Assembly (NCBI GenBank): GCA_015039365.1
Contig: WION01000139.1
Location: 62,001-126,000 of the forward strand
DNA from: Amanita rubescens
Lineage: Eukaryota > Basidiomycota > Agaricomycetes > Agaricales > Amanitaceae
Reading direction: 5' to 3'
Length of the DNA stretch: 64,000 bases
Shown: positions 9,708 to 22,668 of the stretch, one piece after another
Position numbering within the stretch: the stretch's first letter is position 1
Layout of the letters: every line of letters starts with the position of its first letter
Program-made: the position numbers and the translations under genes
Notes under the pieces: generated by a model
Databases searched by the model: none
What the model was told of the DNA's origin: nothing
The model's input: the letters and a program-made list of their open reading frames with translations, nothing else

Positions 9708-10970
9708 ATGATACTTCATGTCTTTTGGCTCGTTCTACTACTAGTAGTCCCTCTCATCATTGCCCAGGCTGTTCCCGATGTAACCTGTACGAATAGTCAG
9801 TTCGGTTGGGTGAGCATCTTTTTTCGGACCCAAGAATTCAAGACTGAGGGCCATAGACAAGCAATTCCATAGGCCAAAGCCCATGTTACGTCGCGACATT
9901 GTTAGTTGAGCCATGTGGTCAAGGTAACTTAGGGTCCGCTTTGTACGTATCCCCGTCGAGCTAAGGAATTCTTCGTCCAGATGTCTCCTTTGGGCCTCTT
10001 TCACCTGGAAGCGCGGGGTACGGGGCTGTATCAGACAACTATCCCAACAACTTATGCATGTGCAATTCGGTCACGTACTGCTTGATTTCAGCGTGTGCTG
10101 CTTGTCAAGGCGCTTCCTGGCTCACGTACGTTAGATTTATGTTGACTTGCGTCCCCGAAAATTGAGAGCTTGACCGATCTGTCAGATGGCCAGATTACTC
10201 ACAAAATTGCACCAAAACATGGCGTGTCAAACAGCAAGTTCAATTGTTAGTACAAGACAACACCACTAAAGCAAACCTCTACTAGGTATCCTGAACCTCT
10301 CCCACCAAATGCTCAGGTGCCGCACTGGGCTTATCAGAACGTGTCGGTTTGTATAAGTGATGATCTTGTCTGGTTTCGACGGGTGACCGACATATGAATT
10401 TAGGACAACGACAACAATTTCAATGTTTCCGCTGCGTCCGATGCCGGTACGTCTTACTAGAAGTAATAAAGCCCAGACACCGCGGCTAACAAGTTTTCTA
10501 CTTCAACAGTCGGCCCTGAATCAACACCTCCGGCAGGAGGACCAACATTAACAACAATGCCATTATCATCGACATCGAATCCCTCCTCTAATCCATCCAA
10601 TACCAATAGTAGCTCAAACCTCTCGCCTCCTTCATCTACAATCGACACTGGGGCAATCGTAGCAGGTGGTGTTATCGGATCTATCATTGGAGTGGCATTG
10701 GTTGCGGGATCAGTATTGTTGATTTACAGGAGGCAATCTCCTCAACCTTCACCGTTCCTTCAACCAACACCAAACTCTCCTCAACCAACACCAAACTCTC
10801 CTCAACCTTCACCGAACCCTCCTCAACCTTCACCGAACCCTCCTCAACCTTCACCGAACCCTCCTCAACCTTCACCGAACCCTCCTCAACCAACACCAAA
10901 CGAACCTTCACTGAACTTTCTTCGACTAACACCGAGCTCTAGTGTGACGTGGTTTTCACAGGCACCTTAA
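9708..10970 (+). CDS. Small secreted/type I membrane protein with Cys-rich ectodomain and Pro-rich tail
   Basis: Seven exons: 9708-9809, 9857-9923, 9981-10125, 10186-10245, 10286-10346, 10404-10446, 10510-10970 (312 aa; phases consistent throughout). Residues 1-~20 form a signal peptide (MILHVFWLVLLLVVPLIIAQA). The ectodomain has regularly spaced cysteines (GQSPCYVATLL, NNLCMCNSVTYCL, SACAACQGASWLT) and a WAYQNVS segment, a pattern seen in a widespread agaricomycete family of unknown function. A Ser/Asn/Pro-rich stalk precedes one membrane helix (GAIVAGGVIGSIIGVALVAG, ~230-250) followed by YRRQ. The cytoplasmic tail has about eight PQPSPNP/PQPTPN repeats encoded by an 18-bp tandem repeat (~10735-10905). 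A cell-surface role is inferred from topology only. The gene is intact and sits between the 9.1-kb and 11.6-kb direct repeats. Confidence 0.75.
10735..10905 (+). repeat. 18-bp coding tandem repeat (PQPSPN/PQPTPN)
   Basis: Units of the form CCTCAACCTTCACCGAAC or CCTCAACCAACACCAAAC are repeated head to tail. They keep the reading frame and encode the proline-rich tail of the membrane protein. Confidence 0.85.
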
Positions 10971-13082
10971 ATAATTCCGTTGTTGTAGTTTTGGGTCTTT
11001 ATCTCCATCCTCGAGATCTTTCGGACAAGGCGGCCGTTTCGGTAGTCGGATTGTATTCTTGGAAATCGTGAATACGTGGACTCACATGTGGCAAGTAGTA
11101 GCGAAAGGAGTAGTAATAGTAGTAGTAGTAGTCGTAATCCACAACGCCGATGGCTTAGACGGTATTCCATGTACTTGATTGGGACGATCAATACGATGAG
11201 TCTTCACTCCTTCCGAATCGGATCTGGAAATCGATGATAGTGCGCATCTCTAATCAACACACGGACTCGCTGGAACGGCCAATTTTCGCCTTTGCCCTGG
11301 CAGCGAAATTCACCACGTCATGGTTTCCAATGGAGTTTTGTTGACGTCGGGCGTTAGAAATTACAAAGGGTACTAGATATGAGATGCTTTTTGGGACACA
11401 ATGGACCGTACCCCTTGGCTCGACATGTTCTGCTTCTAATAAAACTACCGGCATTGCCAGGTGAGGTGTTATGATGGATGGTGCGTAGGAACGGGATATC
11501 GGACAGGCATTAGAAGATCGACTTCTGCAAACGAGAGAATCATAGTTTCCCGACCTGTGAAGGAATCAAGGCCGTCATAGCGAGACTGCCGGGCCAAAAC
11601 CCAAAGTAGGTTGGCAACCCAAAGTGGAAGTAGCTTAAACTGTAGATGCAAATGGCCAACTGCTATATCGAGTTCTTACATTTCTAACCCTCGCCGAAAT
11701 GACTTAGCTTCGACAGAAACTTTCGCTATTTTCATGATGATGACGATTGACGTTATCGTCATGGAACATCGCTAGAAAAGACTTTCCAGCGCGATATGAA
11801 CTCGATGAATATGGACGGATAACCAATTGTTCGGGTTGCACAACCCTGCCAGGGAACGCGGGCACTGTCGTCATCATAAAGTTGTGGGCTCATACGGTGC
11901 CTAGCAATAACTCCGCAGGGTCGAGCAGTTGCATCATCTTTCCCCGCAGAGGGTCTTGGACGCTGTACTTACCTCGTGTTACAAGTGGCGCTTCTTCACT
12001 CCGAAGGTGACAAACCCGCTCTTCGTAATCCACAACGCCGCTGGCTTAAAAGGTATTTCATGCACTTGATCGGGACGATCAACACGATGAGTCTTGTGCT
12101 ATAGTTTTTACTCCCATAATATGCTCCGATCCATCATCACCTGTCAAGCCATTCCTTTTGGTACAACAAGATCTGAGGTACATATGTCTAATCCAGGCGC
12201 AATGTCAAAGATTTTGGAATGGACTATTCGTTGCCGTCACCTTTCCGTTATGAACAATTTTCACAACATCGTCAGCCTCCTATACCGCTTTTGGCATTTT
12301 CGCTGTGTTCGGGGTCATTTTTCAAGGGAAACCCGCGGGACCGATAGCACATGGCTTTTGATAACATAAGACTCAAGTTGATATAGCACTGTGTCACAAG
12401 GATTCGTTATAGACGTGCACAAAGGATACAGGCATAAGGACGAAGAATCCGACAACAACGCAAGATTCCACCCACATGACCACATTCTTGTTCATTTCAC
12501 GAAACATTGAGAATGCCTTATGGGAATCTGTTTCATCGTTCGGTATTCAACTTGATCACCTTTGGACAGTTGCGTTTCACGTTTAGCCCTGTTTAGCCCT
12601 CGGATCCCGCCACAAGACCCCATCTCACCATTCTAGGTTTGAACCCTGGTTTCGAATATGCACAAGGGTCTTTTCCCTGATCTGCATTGTAACGACGCTC
12701 AATGCCGTATGACAAGTTCTATTGTTGTAGTGCCGTATATCAGGATAAGGTTTGGCGCGAGATCCATACTTGTTGTTCACATCGGTGCCGTAAAACTTTA
12801 TCATATTCCCTGCGAGAAACTATGAGAAACGTGTTGATTATTATGTATAATGATCAATTTCAAAACGATATGTGGAATAGCTCAATGTTCGTCAAGTGCT
12901 ACAATATAATAATAAGTCCAATGACAGGTAATTTAGTGAGTGCGCGTGGTGGTGGTAGGGAATGAGATAAGTACGAAAAAAGTAGATTGCTACCCGAAAT
13001 AATAATCCAATGGTCCATAATGCAGGAGGAGGATATGATCAAAACGTCCTTTTGGTCCGATGAGAATGAAAGGAGAAAAAGT
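10971..13082. other. Intergenic repeat-rich stretch, no gene recognised
   Basis: Contains a GTA-type microsatellite (~11110-11135), a ~70-bp segment at 11133-11200 repeated at 12022-12095, a ~40-bp remnant of the GCP-fragment end at 11206-11245, and the right copy of the 290-bp repeat at 11588-11880. No coding frame with recognisable domains was found. The right end is the 3' flank of the chitin synthase gene. Confidence 0.6.
11588..11880. repeat. ~290-bp direct repeat, right copy
   Basis: Partner of 9107-9397, same orientation. The flanking sequence beyond 11880 differs from that beyond 9397. Confidence 0.8.
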
Positions 13083-16000
13083 CTACGATTCTGACAAGAT
13101 CTTGTCTATGGCTTGATTCAAAAAGTCTTTGCGTGACGAGAGGTCAGCCTTTGGGAAGCGTCCCATGATCGCTTCTCGGGCGGTCCTATGCCAAAAGTCA
13201 AAAACTATCGCTCACACCGATCAAAACGGGGTACTTACTTTTTCGTGACGGTCATCAGGTCTTGCGTGCTAAGGTAATTCCGAAGAGCAGTATACAATTC
13301 ATCATCAGTGGGATTCGTACTCATGCTAGGACCAGCGAACGGGTTGACAGAAGTCGCAAATGAGAACGTTGACGTGGGTCGTTGCTGGGATAAACCGCCG
13401 AGAGGAGGTATAGATGGAGGCATGCCACCCGGTACGCCCGCCTGAGATCCACCGAAGCTTCCACCGTACATGCTCAAGCCAGTCATTTGGGGAATCATTG
13501 GTACCGTGGGCATCATTCCATACATGCTACCGGTATAACCCGGAGAAGCCATTGGCATAGCCGCATGACCATACTCCGAGCCTGCGATAGACCCTGTGGC
13601 TCCACCAAAGGGCATAAGGGGTAACTGAGGAACACCCGTATTGCGTTGCGAAGCATTGCTGTGAGACAGCTGACTGTTGCTCCCTAGATGCCGAAGGTTC
13701 GGATTTGACCGATTCATGACATTGGTGTCCCGGTAATAATCACCAGACTGAGATGCATGCTGGTAGGGGTGTGGAGACGCGTCGCGTGATCTAGGAGCAG
13801 GAGCAAAAGATCGAGCACGTGAGTGAGGTTTGCTGCTGTAACCTGTATCATCGGAGCGCCGAGAACCAGTTTCCCATGCTTCAGCCTCGTACTCGCTAAA
13901 CTTCTTGAGCGGAATCATCGACTCATCGAATTTCTCGTCTTCGTTCATAAGAACCTTCTTCTCTTTACCTTCGCCGACCACAAGACGCGTGTTACCCCAA
14001 CTGAACTCGTCCATGCACCAGAAGGAATAGACCGGGAGGAAGAAAGCGTATATGGGGTATCTAGACTAACGTCAACGCAATTCCCATCGACCATCTGGAA
14101 GAAGACGTACGATAAAAGATACACGATCATCCAGCCGACAAGCATAAACTCCCGTTTGAGAATGAATATGATGGCCTAAGTCGACACAAATCAGTATCGT
14201 AATCGGGTCAAGTTTTGAGGAGAACAACGTACTTGAAGACCGTAAGTCACAGCAATCATAATAATGGCGATGACAGGGAAAATAGTCAGGTGGAGCGACA
14301 CGACGATGATTAGGTAGATGAGCTATGCATGTAACATGTCAGACTACTCCTTTTGTGAAATAAGAAGGTAGTATACTGACGTAGACGACCGTGGCGGGGA
14401 GAATCTGCGAGGGCGACCGGAAATCAGCGGGGGGACGTAAAACTCATTATCGCGATTCAACTCACCAATGTACCCAGGAGATCAATAAAGACAAAGAACC
14501 GCATGGAGAAACAGCAAAAGCCAAACAACTCAGGGAGCACGACCAGTTCCAGCAAATTGTGCACCGTCGAGTTGATCCACCGACGTCTCTGCGAAAACAA
14601 GATGCGCCAAGACTCAGGAGCAACCGTATGCGAAACGGCATCAGGACAAAACTTGGTCTTGAACGTGGGGAAATGCTTGAGAAGAATCGTCGTCAGGAAC
14701 CGATCTTCTCCCAGCGAGAACAGGTTCTTCTTGTGCAACGTGTCAACGTTCGGCTCGGCATATTCGTCAATGATGCGGTTAGAGATGATGATAGGTCGCC
14801 CCTTATCAGCCGTACGGATGCGGTAGATTGAGAAACAGCCGGGAAGACAGGTCACTGATCCAAACAAACTTTCAAATGCCTTGGACAGGTGATGGGAGAT
14901 GTAATATTCATAGACCTGAATCATCGTCCACCACGAGCCTTGTTCGTTGTGGAGCTTAGTTTCACCGCAGCACCCTATAATGCTCGAGTCATCTGCGCAC
15001 ATGGCTATCAAACGATTCAGGGAGTCAGGAGTCACCGACTACGAAGAAAGTTTTGAGTCCCTATCCCCTAAGACCGTAACGACGAGACATACCGTATCGG
15101 CATCAACCGTAAAGATGTATTCGTAGAACGCAGGGTCAATTCCGATCACGTTCCGCATCTGGTGGTAGATCTCCAACTCCAGGGGTGACATCGGAGCATC
15201 AAAGTGGACTCGGTTGAGATAATGCATCAGGAGAATTTGACTGTCTCGCTTTCCTCGGTTACCGGGTTTTGAACGTTCAGTGGGCTTGCCGACCTTGACG
15301 ACGACCATGTACCTATGGTTCAAATCAGCAAGCTTGATTACCACCTCGGGACTCGCCACTCACGGTACCACATGACCTTCAAATTCATAAAGACCGGAAT
15401 AGACCTTGCCGTAGTTTAGCGCCCTGGACCCTTCACCAACCGATTTGAACAACAAGGGCTCAGGGTCCAGACTAGGGTCCACCCCAAGGATATCCAAGAC
15501 GATCCTGGGCGTGGTTCGGTCATTGCCACTTCCAATGATATTCCCGTCGGCAATGAGGAAGATCAGTTTGCGCTTATCATCATAGTTTAGCGCCGCAAGC
15601 GAGTCGATAGTCCGGCGGAGAGAATCCTCGCCTTCGGTATAGCAAGGTACCTGACAAAGCACGAATTTGTCTTGCAACTCGGGTGTTCGCTTCTTGCCCA
15701 ACTGAAGAGCTGCCAAGACTAAAATCGGACCAAGATCAGCAATCCGTTCCTCGGTATGGCACAAGAAAACGAACTCACACTTTAGGGCCATACTGGTCAT
15801 CAAGACCGCAGAAGCGGCGATCAACATCCACTGCTGTACTTGGCATCTCGCCGTCTTCCTGAAATCGGTCGAGCCGACCATAAAGTAGTTGTTCAAACAG
15901 TCTAACTGCGCAGCGCGATCCGATGCAGACATCTGGTTAAGCACGCCCTGCATGACAGAGGTAATATCTTGCCCTGAGCGCTGCTGGAATAGATTGACGA

Positions 16001-19000
16001 TATCCGAATTAAGGAAAGTATATGTCTGCGCGTTTGCAGTGGTCAAGTCTTGAGTATACACGTAATCCGTCAAGTCATACAACGTGTTCTCAAAAACGGC
16101 CCAAATCTTGGCAATGTTTGTGTCCAGAGCTTCACTTTGAATATCGCTCCATTCATAGACTAGACTCCCCTTTTGGAACTTCTTCATGGTCGGAAGGAAA
16201 GTCGAGGTGTACCAATTGCTCTGGCTCAACCCAGGACTCTGCTGCGGGGTTCCGCTATTGTGCATTGCCTGTGGCGCCATAGGCGTAAAGTTCTTCGCCG
16301 TCAAAGTGAGAGTCGTTTGCGTCACCAAGGAAGGACAAGCGAGCGTCAAGGGCGGTGGGAAGTAATAACTGAGATCCTGGCCGGCCAACAAGTCCAACAC
16401 GTCTGGCGTGTTACTGAGAAGTCCCGAGACGTCACTGTGGTCCCCGTGCACAAAGTTGCTGACGTCGTAAACGTATCCCCGCACCGAAACAAAGTAATCG
16501 TTGTATCCCGTATGTTGCCCAAGTTCGTTAAGATTCCAAGCCTTGTCGTAATTCGGACACAAGAGTCGTCCAAACACGACAATGTAAAAAATGACGACGG
16601 CATTTAGCAAGAAAATGAGCCAAAAGATGGTCACCTTTTCCCGCCAAGCCATTTGAACATCGGGTCGTTTCATTCGCCCTAGGTAGCGCAGGAGGAAAGA
16701 TGGAAGCCAGAACGTAGTTCCCCACACTATCCAAAGCCACATGCGCCGGGCTCGAGTGGTTGGAACTTCTTCCACGGCGTTCGGCACGTCTTTCACGACC
16801 ATACCTCCCATTGCCTCTTTGCTAGCCAGGGAGTACGGGGGCGCCCCGGGACTGCCAGGTACGCTTCCCCCCTTCTTGTCCCAGTCACCTTCACCGACCC
16901 ATTGACCATCTTCAGCGTAAGCACTGACACCACCGGCGTTCGCATACGCCTTGTGACCAGGCGGCAAAAGATTGTCCGCACTCTCATTGTAAAAAGCATC
17001 TTGTTGATGAACACCGAGGGACCCGCCTTCGGGGTGAGTGTATTCGGTTCCTTCGTCCGCAGCACCGAAACTCCCATCGTCCTCCTCGTCTCCGCCGCCA
17101 GACCGGCTCTTAAGTTCCTTTTCGCGGATCCGGACGATATCTTCGACGGCCTTCCAGGCATCGTAGGTCATCCACACCTTGCCCACACCCGCACCTCCTC
17201 CGATTACGTAATCATGGCCCTCTCTCCACCCATTGGACCTCGCGCATTGTGCGATCCGTTCTTCCTCCCGTCCTCGCATCGTCGGCACAAACCGTTCACA
17301 AAATTCCAATTGATCACAACCGATAACGAAATCCGCCCCATTGCCAGTTTTACGCGCAACGATATCCGGCAACAAAAGCGAGCGTATCTGAGCTTTAACG
17401 CGTCGCTTGTCAAAAGAGTTGGGAGATTCCGAGTCGTTGGGACGGATACATGAAATGGTCCATAATCTTGGTGAACGATCCAATGCTGCAAAGATCTCAG
17501 ACATGGTCGAGTTGAGCTGCGTCGTGACGGGATAGATCTTGCTAGCATCCAAACGAGCGACCTGGACCGGAACCTCCGTAGGCGGTGGCTGTTGGTGCGT
17601 CCCAGGATCTAAGAATGGCGAAGGAGAGACGGGGTGAACCAAAACTGGTGTGATCTGCCTCAATGGTTGAGAGGATACTTGCGCCTGGACAACGATGCTT
17701 TCGTCCTTGTTGTGCTTTTCTGCGGCTAGACTTGGTCCTGAGAGAAGTTTGCTCACGAAAGATCCGCTAGAGCCACGCAGGAGTACGACGAATGCGGCAT
17801 CTAAAAGGTCTGCGTCGTTTTCTATCCATCCAGTTACATCATACGACGCTGAGCCAGCGTAGTGATTGATGCCAAACAGATTACGGTCTTGGGCCCCTCC
17901 TGCAGGTGAGGCGACAAAAGAAGCATGAACACCAAATGTCGAATGCAGCAGTTGTAGCATATCCTCGTTTCGGTGATCCTGGCTGCCCTTGCCGGACTTG
18001 TAGCTGCTTGCAGCTTTGTTCATGACGCCCAGGATACCTGCGGGCTTGCGCTGAGAAGAATCCGATAAGCCGACGCCGCGGAGCAGTTCGACGCAGGCGC
18101 CGTTGTCCATAGTGGATATGGAGGGGAGTGAAATGCCGTCTCCGACAAGTAGTGCATTGAAACCAATGGTATCTTCAAAGGTATGTCGAAGGTAGTATGA
18201 ATGTAACAGTTCATCTGAAAAGTTGATGCAAAACTCGTCGAACCCATTCTGACCATATGCATTATTAAGGAGCGGCGTTTGGCCAGAAAGGGCGATGGAT
18301 GTAGTGCCGGATGGACCGCGAGTCTGGTATCCCGGTTGGTCCAAAAGCATGATCTGCGTATGAGGGGGTGGATCTTTTGAACCAGGCGACACCCGCTGGT
18401 TGACATTCTCCACGACAAAGGCAAAAAGAATGGCATATAAATCGCGAACGTGACGATCCCGCTGAATAGCGCTTTGTTCAGCGCTGAGAAGAACAGTGTA
18501 AAGCTCCTTCTTGACGTAATTGGTCTTTGTCGTCAGAGACTGAGCAAGGTCGTCCGGCGTCACGCCAAGAAGTCGCGCCGCGTGCTCCAGAACAGGAGGG
18601 TTCATCACGACCGCGGGTGAGTCGTGGGCATCTCCATTGCGAAATGTGAGATTACCTAACAAGAGAATGGCGACGAGGAGACTAAAAATAGCCGAGGTAT
18701 GCTTTTGCTTGAAGCCCAATGTCTTCATTGCGGTCCGCAACTCGGACATGCCAATGGAGTCGTCGCTAAAAGGACCTGCGGGTAAGCGGTAGGTGCCCGA
18801 GGATGCCAGGAGGGCGTATTCTGAAGGATCGTCTAGGGCATAATAGTCCCTCTCTAGCGCAGTGGCTCCGGCCAGGAACTGATAAAAGACGTGGTATGTC
18901 CGCTCTTCGTGCATGAGGCGGGCCAAACGAGACTTGTCCAACGCATATGTGAGTACTTTTGCGCCAGATATGCGACCGCGGGATGTAAAGTGGAGCTCGA

Positions 19001-19594
19001 GATACCGACCGTGCCGGGAGGCATTTGGGTTCATGAGGGTTTTGGCATTCCCAAACGAGTCGAGGACTGTGAAGAGAGCCTTGATCTGCTCCGCAATTCT
19101 ACCTTCTTTTTTTGAATGAGAAGATAGACGCAAAATTTGGTTCGTGAGAAGACGAAGGCCAGAAGACTTTCCCGAGCCAGTTATACCTCTTGGATACGAT
19201 GAGGGCCGCAGAGAGAAATACAAGGGGAAACAGCGTACCTTGCGATGAGGGCCTGCGATTCATTTCTCCTGCGCATGATGAGATAGATTTTTGCGGCCAT
19301 TTCGTATGGATGGGGCTGCAAGGGTCTCGGGGCATCACCGATGGGCAAAGTTGTGTCCTTGTAGGATCTATCGTGGTATTCCTGAGCACTAACATCGTTT
19401 ACGTTTGCAAGGGTCTTGTAAGGATTGATGAGGATCAAATTTGTGGTTCCTATGCAAGAATATGGTAAATCAGAGCGGAAACGAGCATGGAGGACAGAAA
19501 GGATTGTATCGTCAGAAGGATACACGGTAGCCTGGCCAGAGTGAGAAACAAGGTCGAGCAATTCGCCTGAACTAGACGCTGCCTGTGAGGCCAT
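13083..19594 (-). CDS. Chitin synthase with N-terminal myosin motor domain (class V type)
   Basis: Ten exons on the minus strand: 19594-19239, 19188-15779, 15718-15364, 15312-15093, 15038-14466, 14404-14381, 14322-14233, 14175-14111, 14060-13239, 13185-13083. They give 2005 aa with consistent phases. The motor domain (~1-750) has P-loop GITGSGKS, switch-I-like NPNASRHGR and switch-II-like DQPG. Two membrane helices follow ([37 protein letters not shown]), then a cytochrome-b5-like domain. The glycosyltransferase-2 domain carries the [13 protein letters not shown] and QRRRW motifs, followed by C-terminal membrane helices and a DEK-C-like tail ([13 protein letters not shown]). It polymerises UDP-GlcNAc into cell-wall chitin; the motor is thought to help deliver or hold it at growth sites. 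The 60-nt intron 15778-15719 is a multiple of three and has no stop, so retention would insert 20 residues. Exon 6 encodes only eight residues. Confidence 0.93.
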
Positions 19595-19721
19595 TGACGG
19601 AGAAAAGAAAAAGAGCGGCTGGCTGTTTGCCCTGTGAGTCTGACGAAGGCAACGACTCGCCGTCTCACGTGATATCTATACTCGCCGTAGCACGTGACAT
19701 ATAGCTCTCTCTACTGTCCAG
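19595..19721. promoter_or_regulatory. Bidirectional promoter region with two CACGTGA motifs
   Basis: Only 127 bp separate the start codons of chitin synthase (minus) and SEC27 (plus). The interval contains TCACGTGA (19665-19672) and CACGTGA (19691-19697), each followed by AT-rich bases. CACGTG is the E-box bound by bHLH factors of the Cbf1/Tye7 type. Use by either gene is inferred from position only. Confidence 0.5.
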
Positions 19722-22668
19722 ATGCTCGTTGAAGTCAACGTGAGTGTTATTTTCTAGAAGCGTAAAATTTGCTTATAAAAAAATACAGAAAAAATTATAC
19801 GCTCGCTCAGATAGAGTAAAAGCCGTTGATTATCATCCCTCAGAGCCATGGCTGCTCACTGGGCTTTACAATGGTTCCGTCTCCATTCTCAACCGAGACA
19901 CCGGCACTCTAATCAAGTCATTTGACGTTTCCGATGTTCCCGTCCGCTGCGTCAAATTCATCCCCCGCAAAAACTGGTTCGTCGCTGGCTCAGACGACTT
20001 TCAGTTGCGCATCTTCAATTACAACACCCATGAAAAGGTCGCCGCTTTCGAGGCCCACCCTGACTATATCCGATGTCTTGCAGTCCACCCTACCGCAACC
20101 ATCGTACTCACCGGAAGCGACGACATGACCATCAAAGCTTGGGACTGGGAGAAGGGCTGGCGTAACATCCAAGTCTACGAAGGTCACACACACTACATCA
20201 TGGCAATCGCTTTCAACCCCAAAGACGCCAACACCTTTGCATCCGCTTGTCTCGATCGCACAGTCAAGATCTGGTCCATGTCCTCCACCACTGCCAACTT
20301 TACCATGGATGCCCACGATAAAGGCGTTAACTTTGTCGACTTTTACCCTGGTGCCGACAGACCATACCTCGTAACGTGCGGCGACGACAAGTCAGTTAAA
20401 GTGTGGGACTACCACAGCAAAAGTTGCGTGCAAACCATGGAAGGCCACACAAACAACGTCTCTTTCGCCGTCTTTCATCCCAATCTGCCCATCATCATCA
20501 GCGGTAGCGAAGACGGCACCATCAAACTGTGGAACAGTGGCACATACCGCATAGAAAACACACTTTCTTATGCCCTCGAACGCGCATGGTGCATCACGCT
20601 CCGCAAAGACGCTAACGAAGTCGCCGTCGGCTTCGACGATGGTGTCGTAGCAATCAAGGTATTCCAACCCATATTTTTTCATGACACCCCACTCAATATA
20701 TACGCTAGCTCGGCCGAGACGAACCTACCTTTAGCATGGAACCTTCCGGAAAGCTCATCTACACCCGCGCACAGGAAGTCCTCTCCTTCAATTTCCAAAC
20801 CCTCCCAGACGCACCAACAACATCAGACGGCGCCCGCATCCCCATCTCCTCAAAAGAAATCGGATCTACAGAAATCTTCCCAACCGTTCTCCTTCACTCG
20901 CCCAACGGCCGGTTCGTCACAGTCGTTGGAGATGGTGAATACATCATCTACACGGCTCTTGCATGGAGAAACAAAGCTTTCGGCAACGGTACCTCTTTTG
21001 CTTGGGCACCAGACAGCAACACGTACGCGACCCTCGAGGGCCGTACGAAAGTGCGGATATTCAAAAGTTTCAAGGAGAAATCGACAAATGGCATGAAAGG
21101 CGCGGGTTCTTGGGCCATAGATGGATTGCATGGCGGAACGCTCCTTGCAGCGCGAGGAGCTGGCTTTGTCGTCTTTTGGGATTGGGAGTCGGGAGAAGTG
21201 GTGCGTCGTGTGGATGTGGATGCCAGAAACGTAAGCGTCAACCCTCCCTAATTCACTCAACTCACGCTTATACAGATCGTCTGGTCTGGTACTTCAACCC
21301 TTGTTGCTATCATTGCAGAAGACACCTGCTACATCATCCGTTTCGATCGAGAAGCATACACGCAAAAGGTGGACAGCGGTGAAGACCCAGGCGATGAAGG
21401 CATCGCAGAGGCTTTCGAGGTCGTAGCAGAGATCAATGAAAGGTATAATACCCCTACTTTCCAGATCACGTGATGTTGACTTGAGTACATTAGCGTGCGG
21501 ACGGCCAAGTGGGTTGGAGACTGCTTCGTTTACACCACCAGCAATAGATTGGCGTACTTTGTCGGAAACGAATCGTACACCATAAGCCCATTCGACACGT
21601 ATGCCCTGTAGTTCATGACATAGGTTCCATGCTGACCTCATCCATCACTATAGGCCTCTATACCTTGTCGGTTACATCCCCGCCCACAATCGCGTATACC
21701 TAGCCAACAAGGATTTGCACATCTATGGATACTCCCTCTCTCTTATCGTGGTGGAATACCAAACCGCCGTTCTTCGTGGGGATGTGGCAGCTGCCGAGGA
21801 ACTATTACCGACCATACCCAAAGAGCAGCTCAACAAGGTAGCACGTTTCCTCGAAGGAAGAGGTACGTACCCCAAAATCACCTTTTTTTTTTTGCAATAC
21901 CTCTGAACCGTTTCTCTCAGACATGAAAGAACTCGCCATTCAAATAACGACAGACCCCGAACACAAATTCGACCTTGCTCTTTCTTTAGACGATCTCGAT
22001 GCAGCTACAGAAATAGCTCGCTCAGTCCCAGAACACGAGGCAGAACATAAATGGAAATCCATCGGTGACCGAGCTTTAGCCATTTGGCGATTCGAGCTCG
22101 CCAAAGAGGCGTATGAGCGTGCTAACGATTTGAGTGCGCTCTCCCTCCTCCTTCTATCCGTCGGCGACAGAGAAGGATTGCAAGAACTGTCTAAAAAAGC
22201 GGCGGAGAAGGGTCAAAACCATTTAGCGTTTGCGACCCTGCTTCAATTGGGAGATGCTAGCGCGTGTGTGGATCTATTAATAAAAACGCAACGGCAGCCC
22301 GAGGCGGCCATGTTTGCTCGAACCTACGCGCCAAGGTTAGCGTCGTTTTATTCCTTTCTTGGTTTTGATAGAAGCTAAAGTTATGAACGTGTGGAAATAT
22401 AGTAAAGTACCGGAAGCGGTAACTTCATGGAAGGCTGAGCTGTACGGGAAAGGAAGAGCCAGAATCGCCAAGACTATCGCGGCCCCTGAAACTGAAGAAG
22501 AGCTGTTCGAAGAAGGATGGGACGATGTGATCGCACGAGAGGAAATGATAAGACAACAGACGAGTAAGGCGTTGCTTTTTTTGAGGCTATCGGTGCTCTT
22601 CTCACAAATCATTCTTTTTTTTATTATCTCTAGATATGGAGGTGGGTGTGTTGGTAGATACTGCATGA
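19722..22668 (+). CDS. SEC27: Coatomer beta' subunit (beta'-COP, SEC27)
   Basis: Nine exons: 19722-19739, 19789-20658, 20709-21230, 21276-21442, 21494-21598, 21654-21862, 21921-22335, 22403-22563, 22634-22668 (833 aa, phases consistent). The first exon encodes only MLVEVN and splices to KKLYARSDRVKAVDYHP, the conserved beta'-COP N-terminus, which fixes the start. Residues ~10-300 form a WD40 propeller (GSDDFQLRIFN, GSDDMTIKAWDW, CGDDKSVKVWDY, GSEDGTIKLWN). A second propeller and an alpha-solenoid follow (ALSLDDLDAATEIARSVP, HLAFATLLQLGDASACVDLL). As part of COPI it coats vesicles returning from Golgi to ER and reads C-terminal dilysine signals on cargo. The exon 7-8 junction restores the conserved YAPSKVPEAV. 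The short last exon is the least certain part. Confidence 0.93.

Noticed and set aside
9107..11880. LTR retrotransposon formed by the 290-bp direct repeats
   Set aside because: No gag, pol, primer-binding site or polypurine tract is visible; the interior is an ordinary intron-containing gene.
12630..12660. tRNA B-box-like sequence on the minus strand (GGTTCAAACC)
   Set aside because: The flanking bases do not form a T-arm or acceptor stem.
19744..19788. SEC27 start at the ATG at 19744
   Set aside because: That ATG lies inside intron 1. Splicing 19722-19739 to 19789 gives the conserved N-terminus instead.
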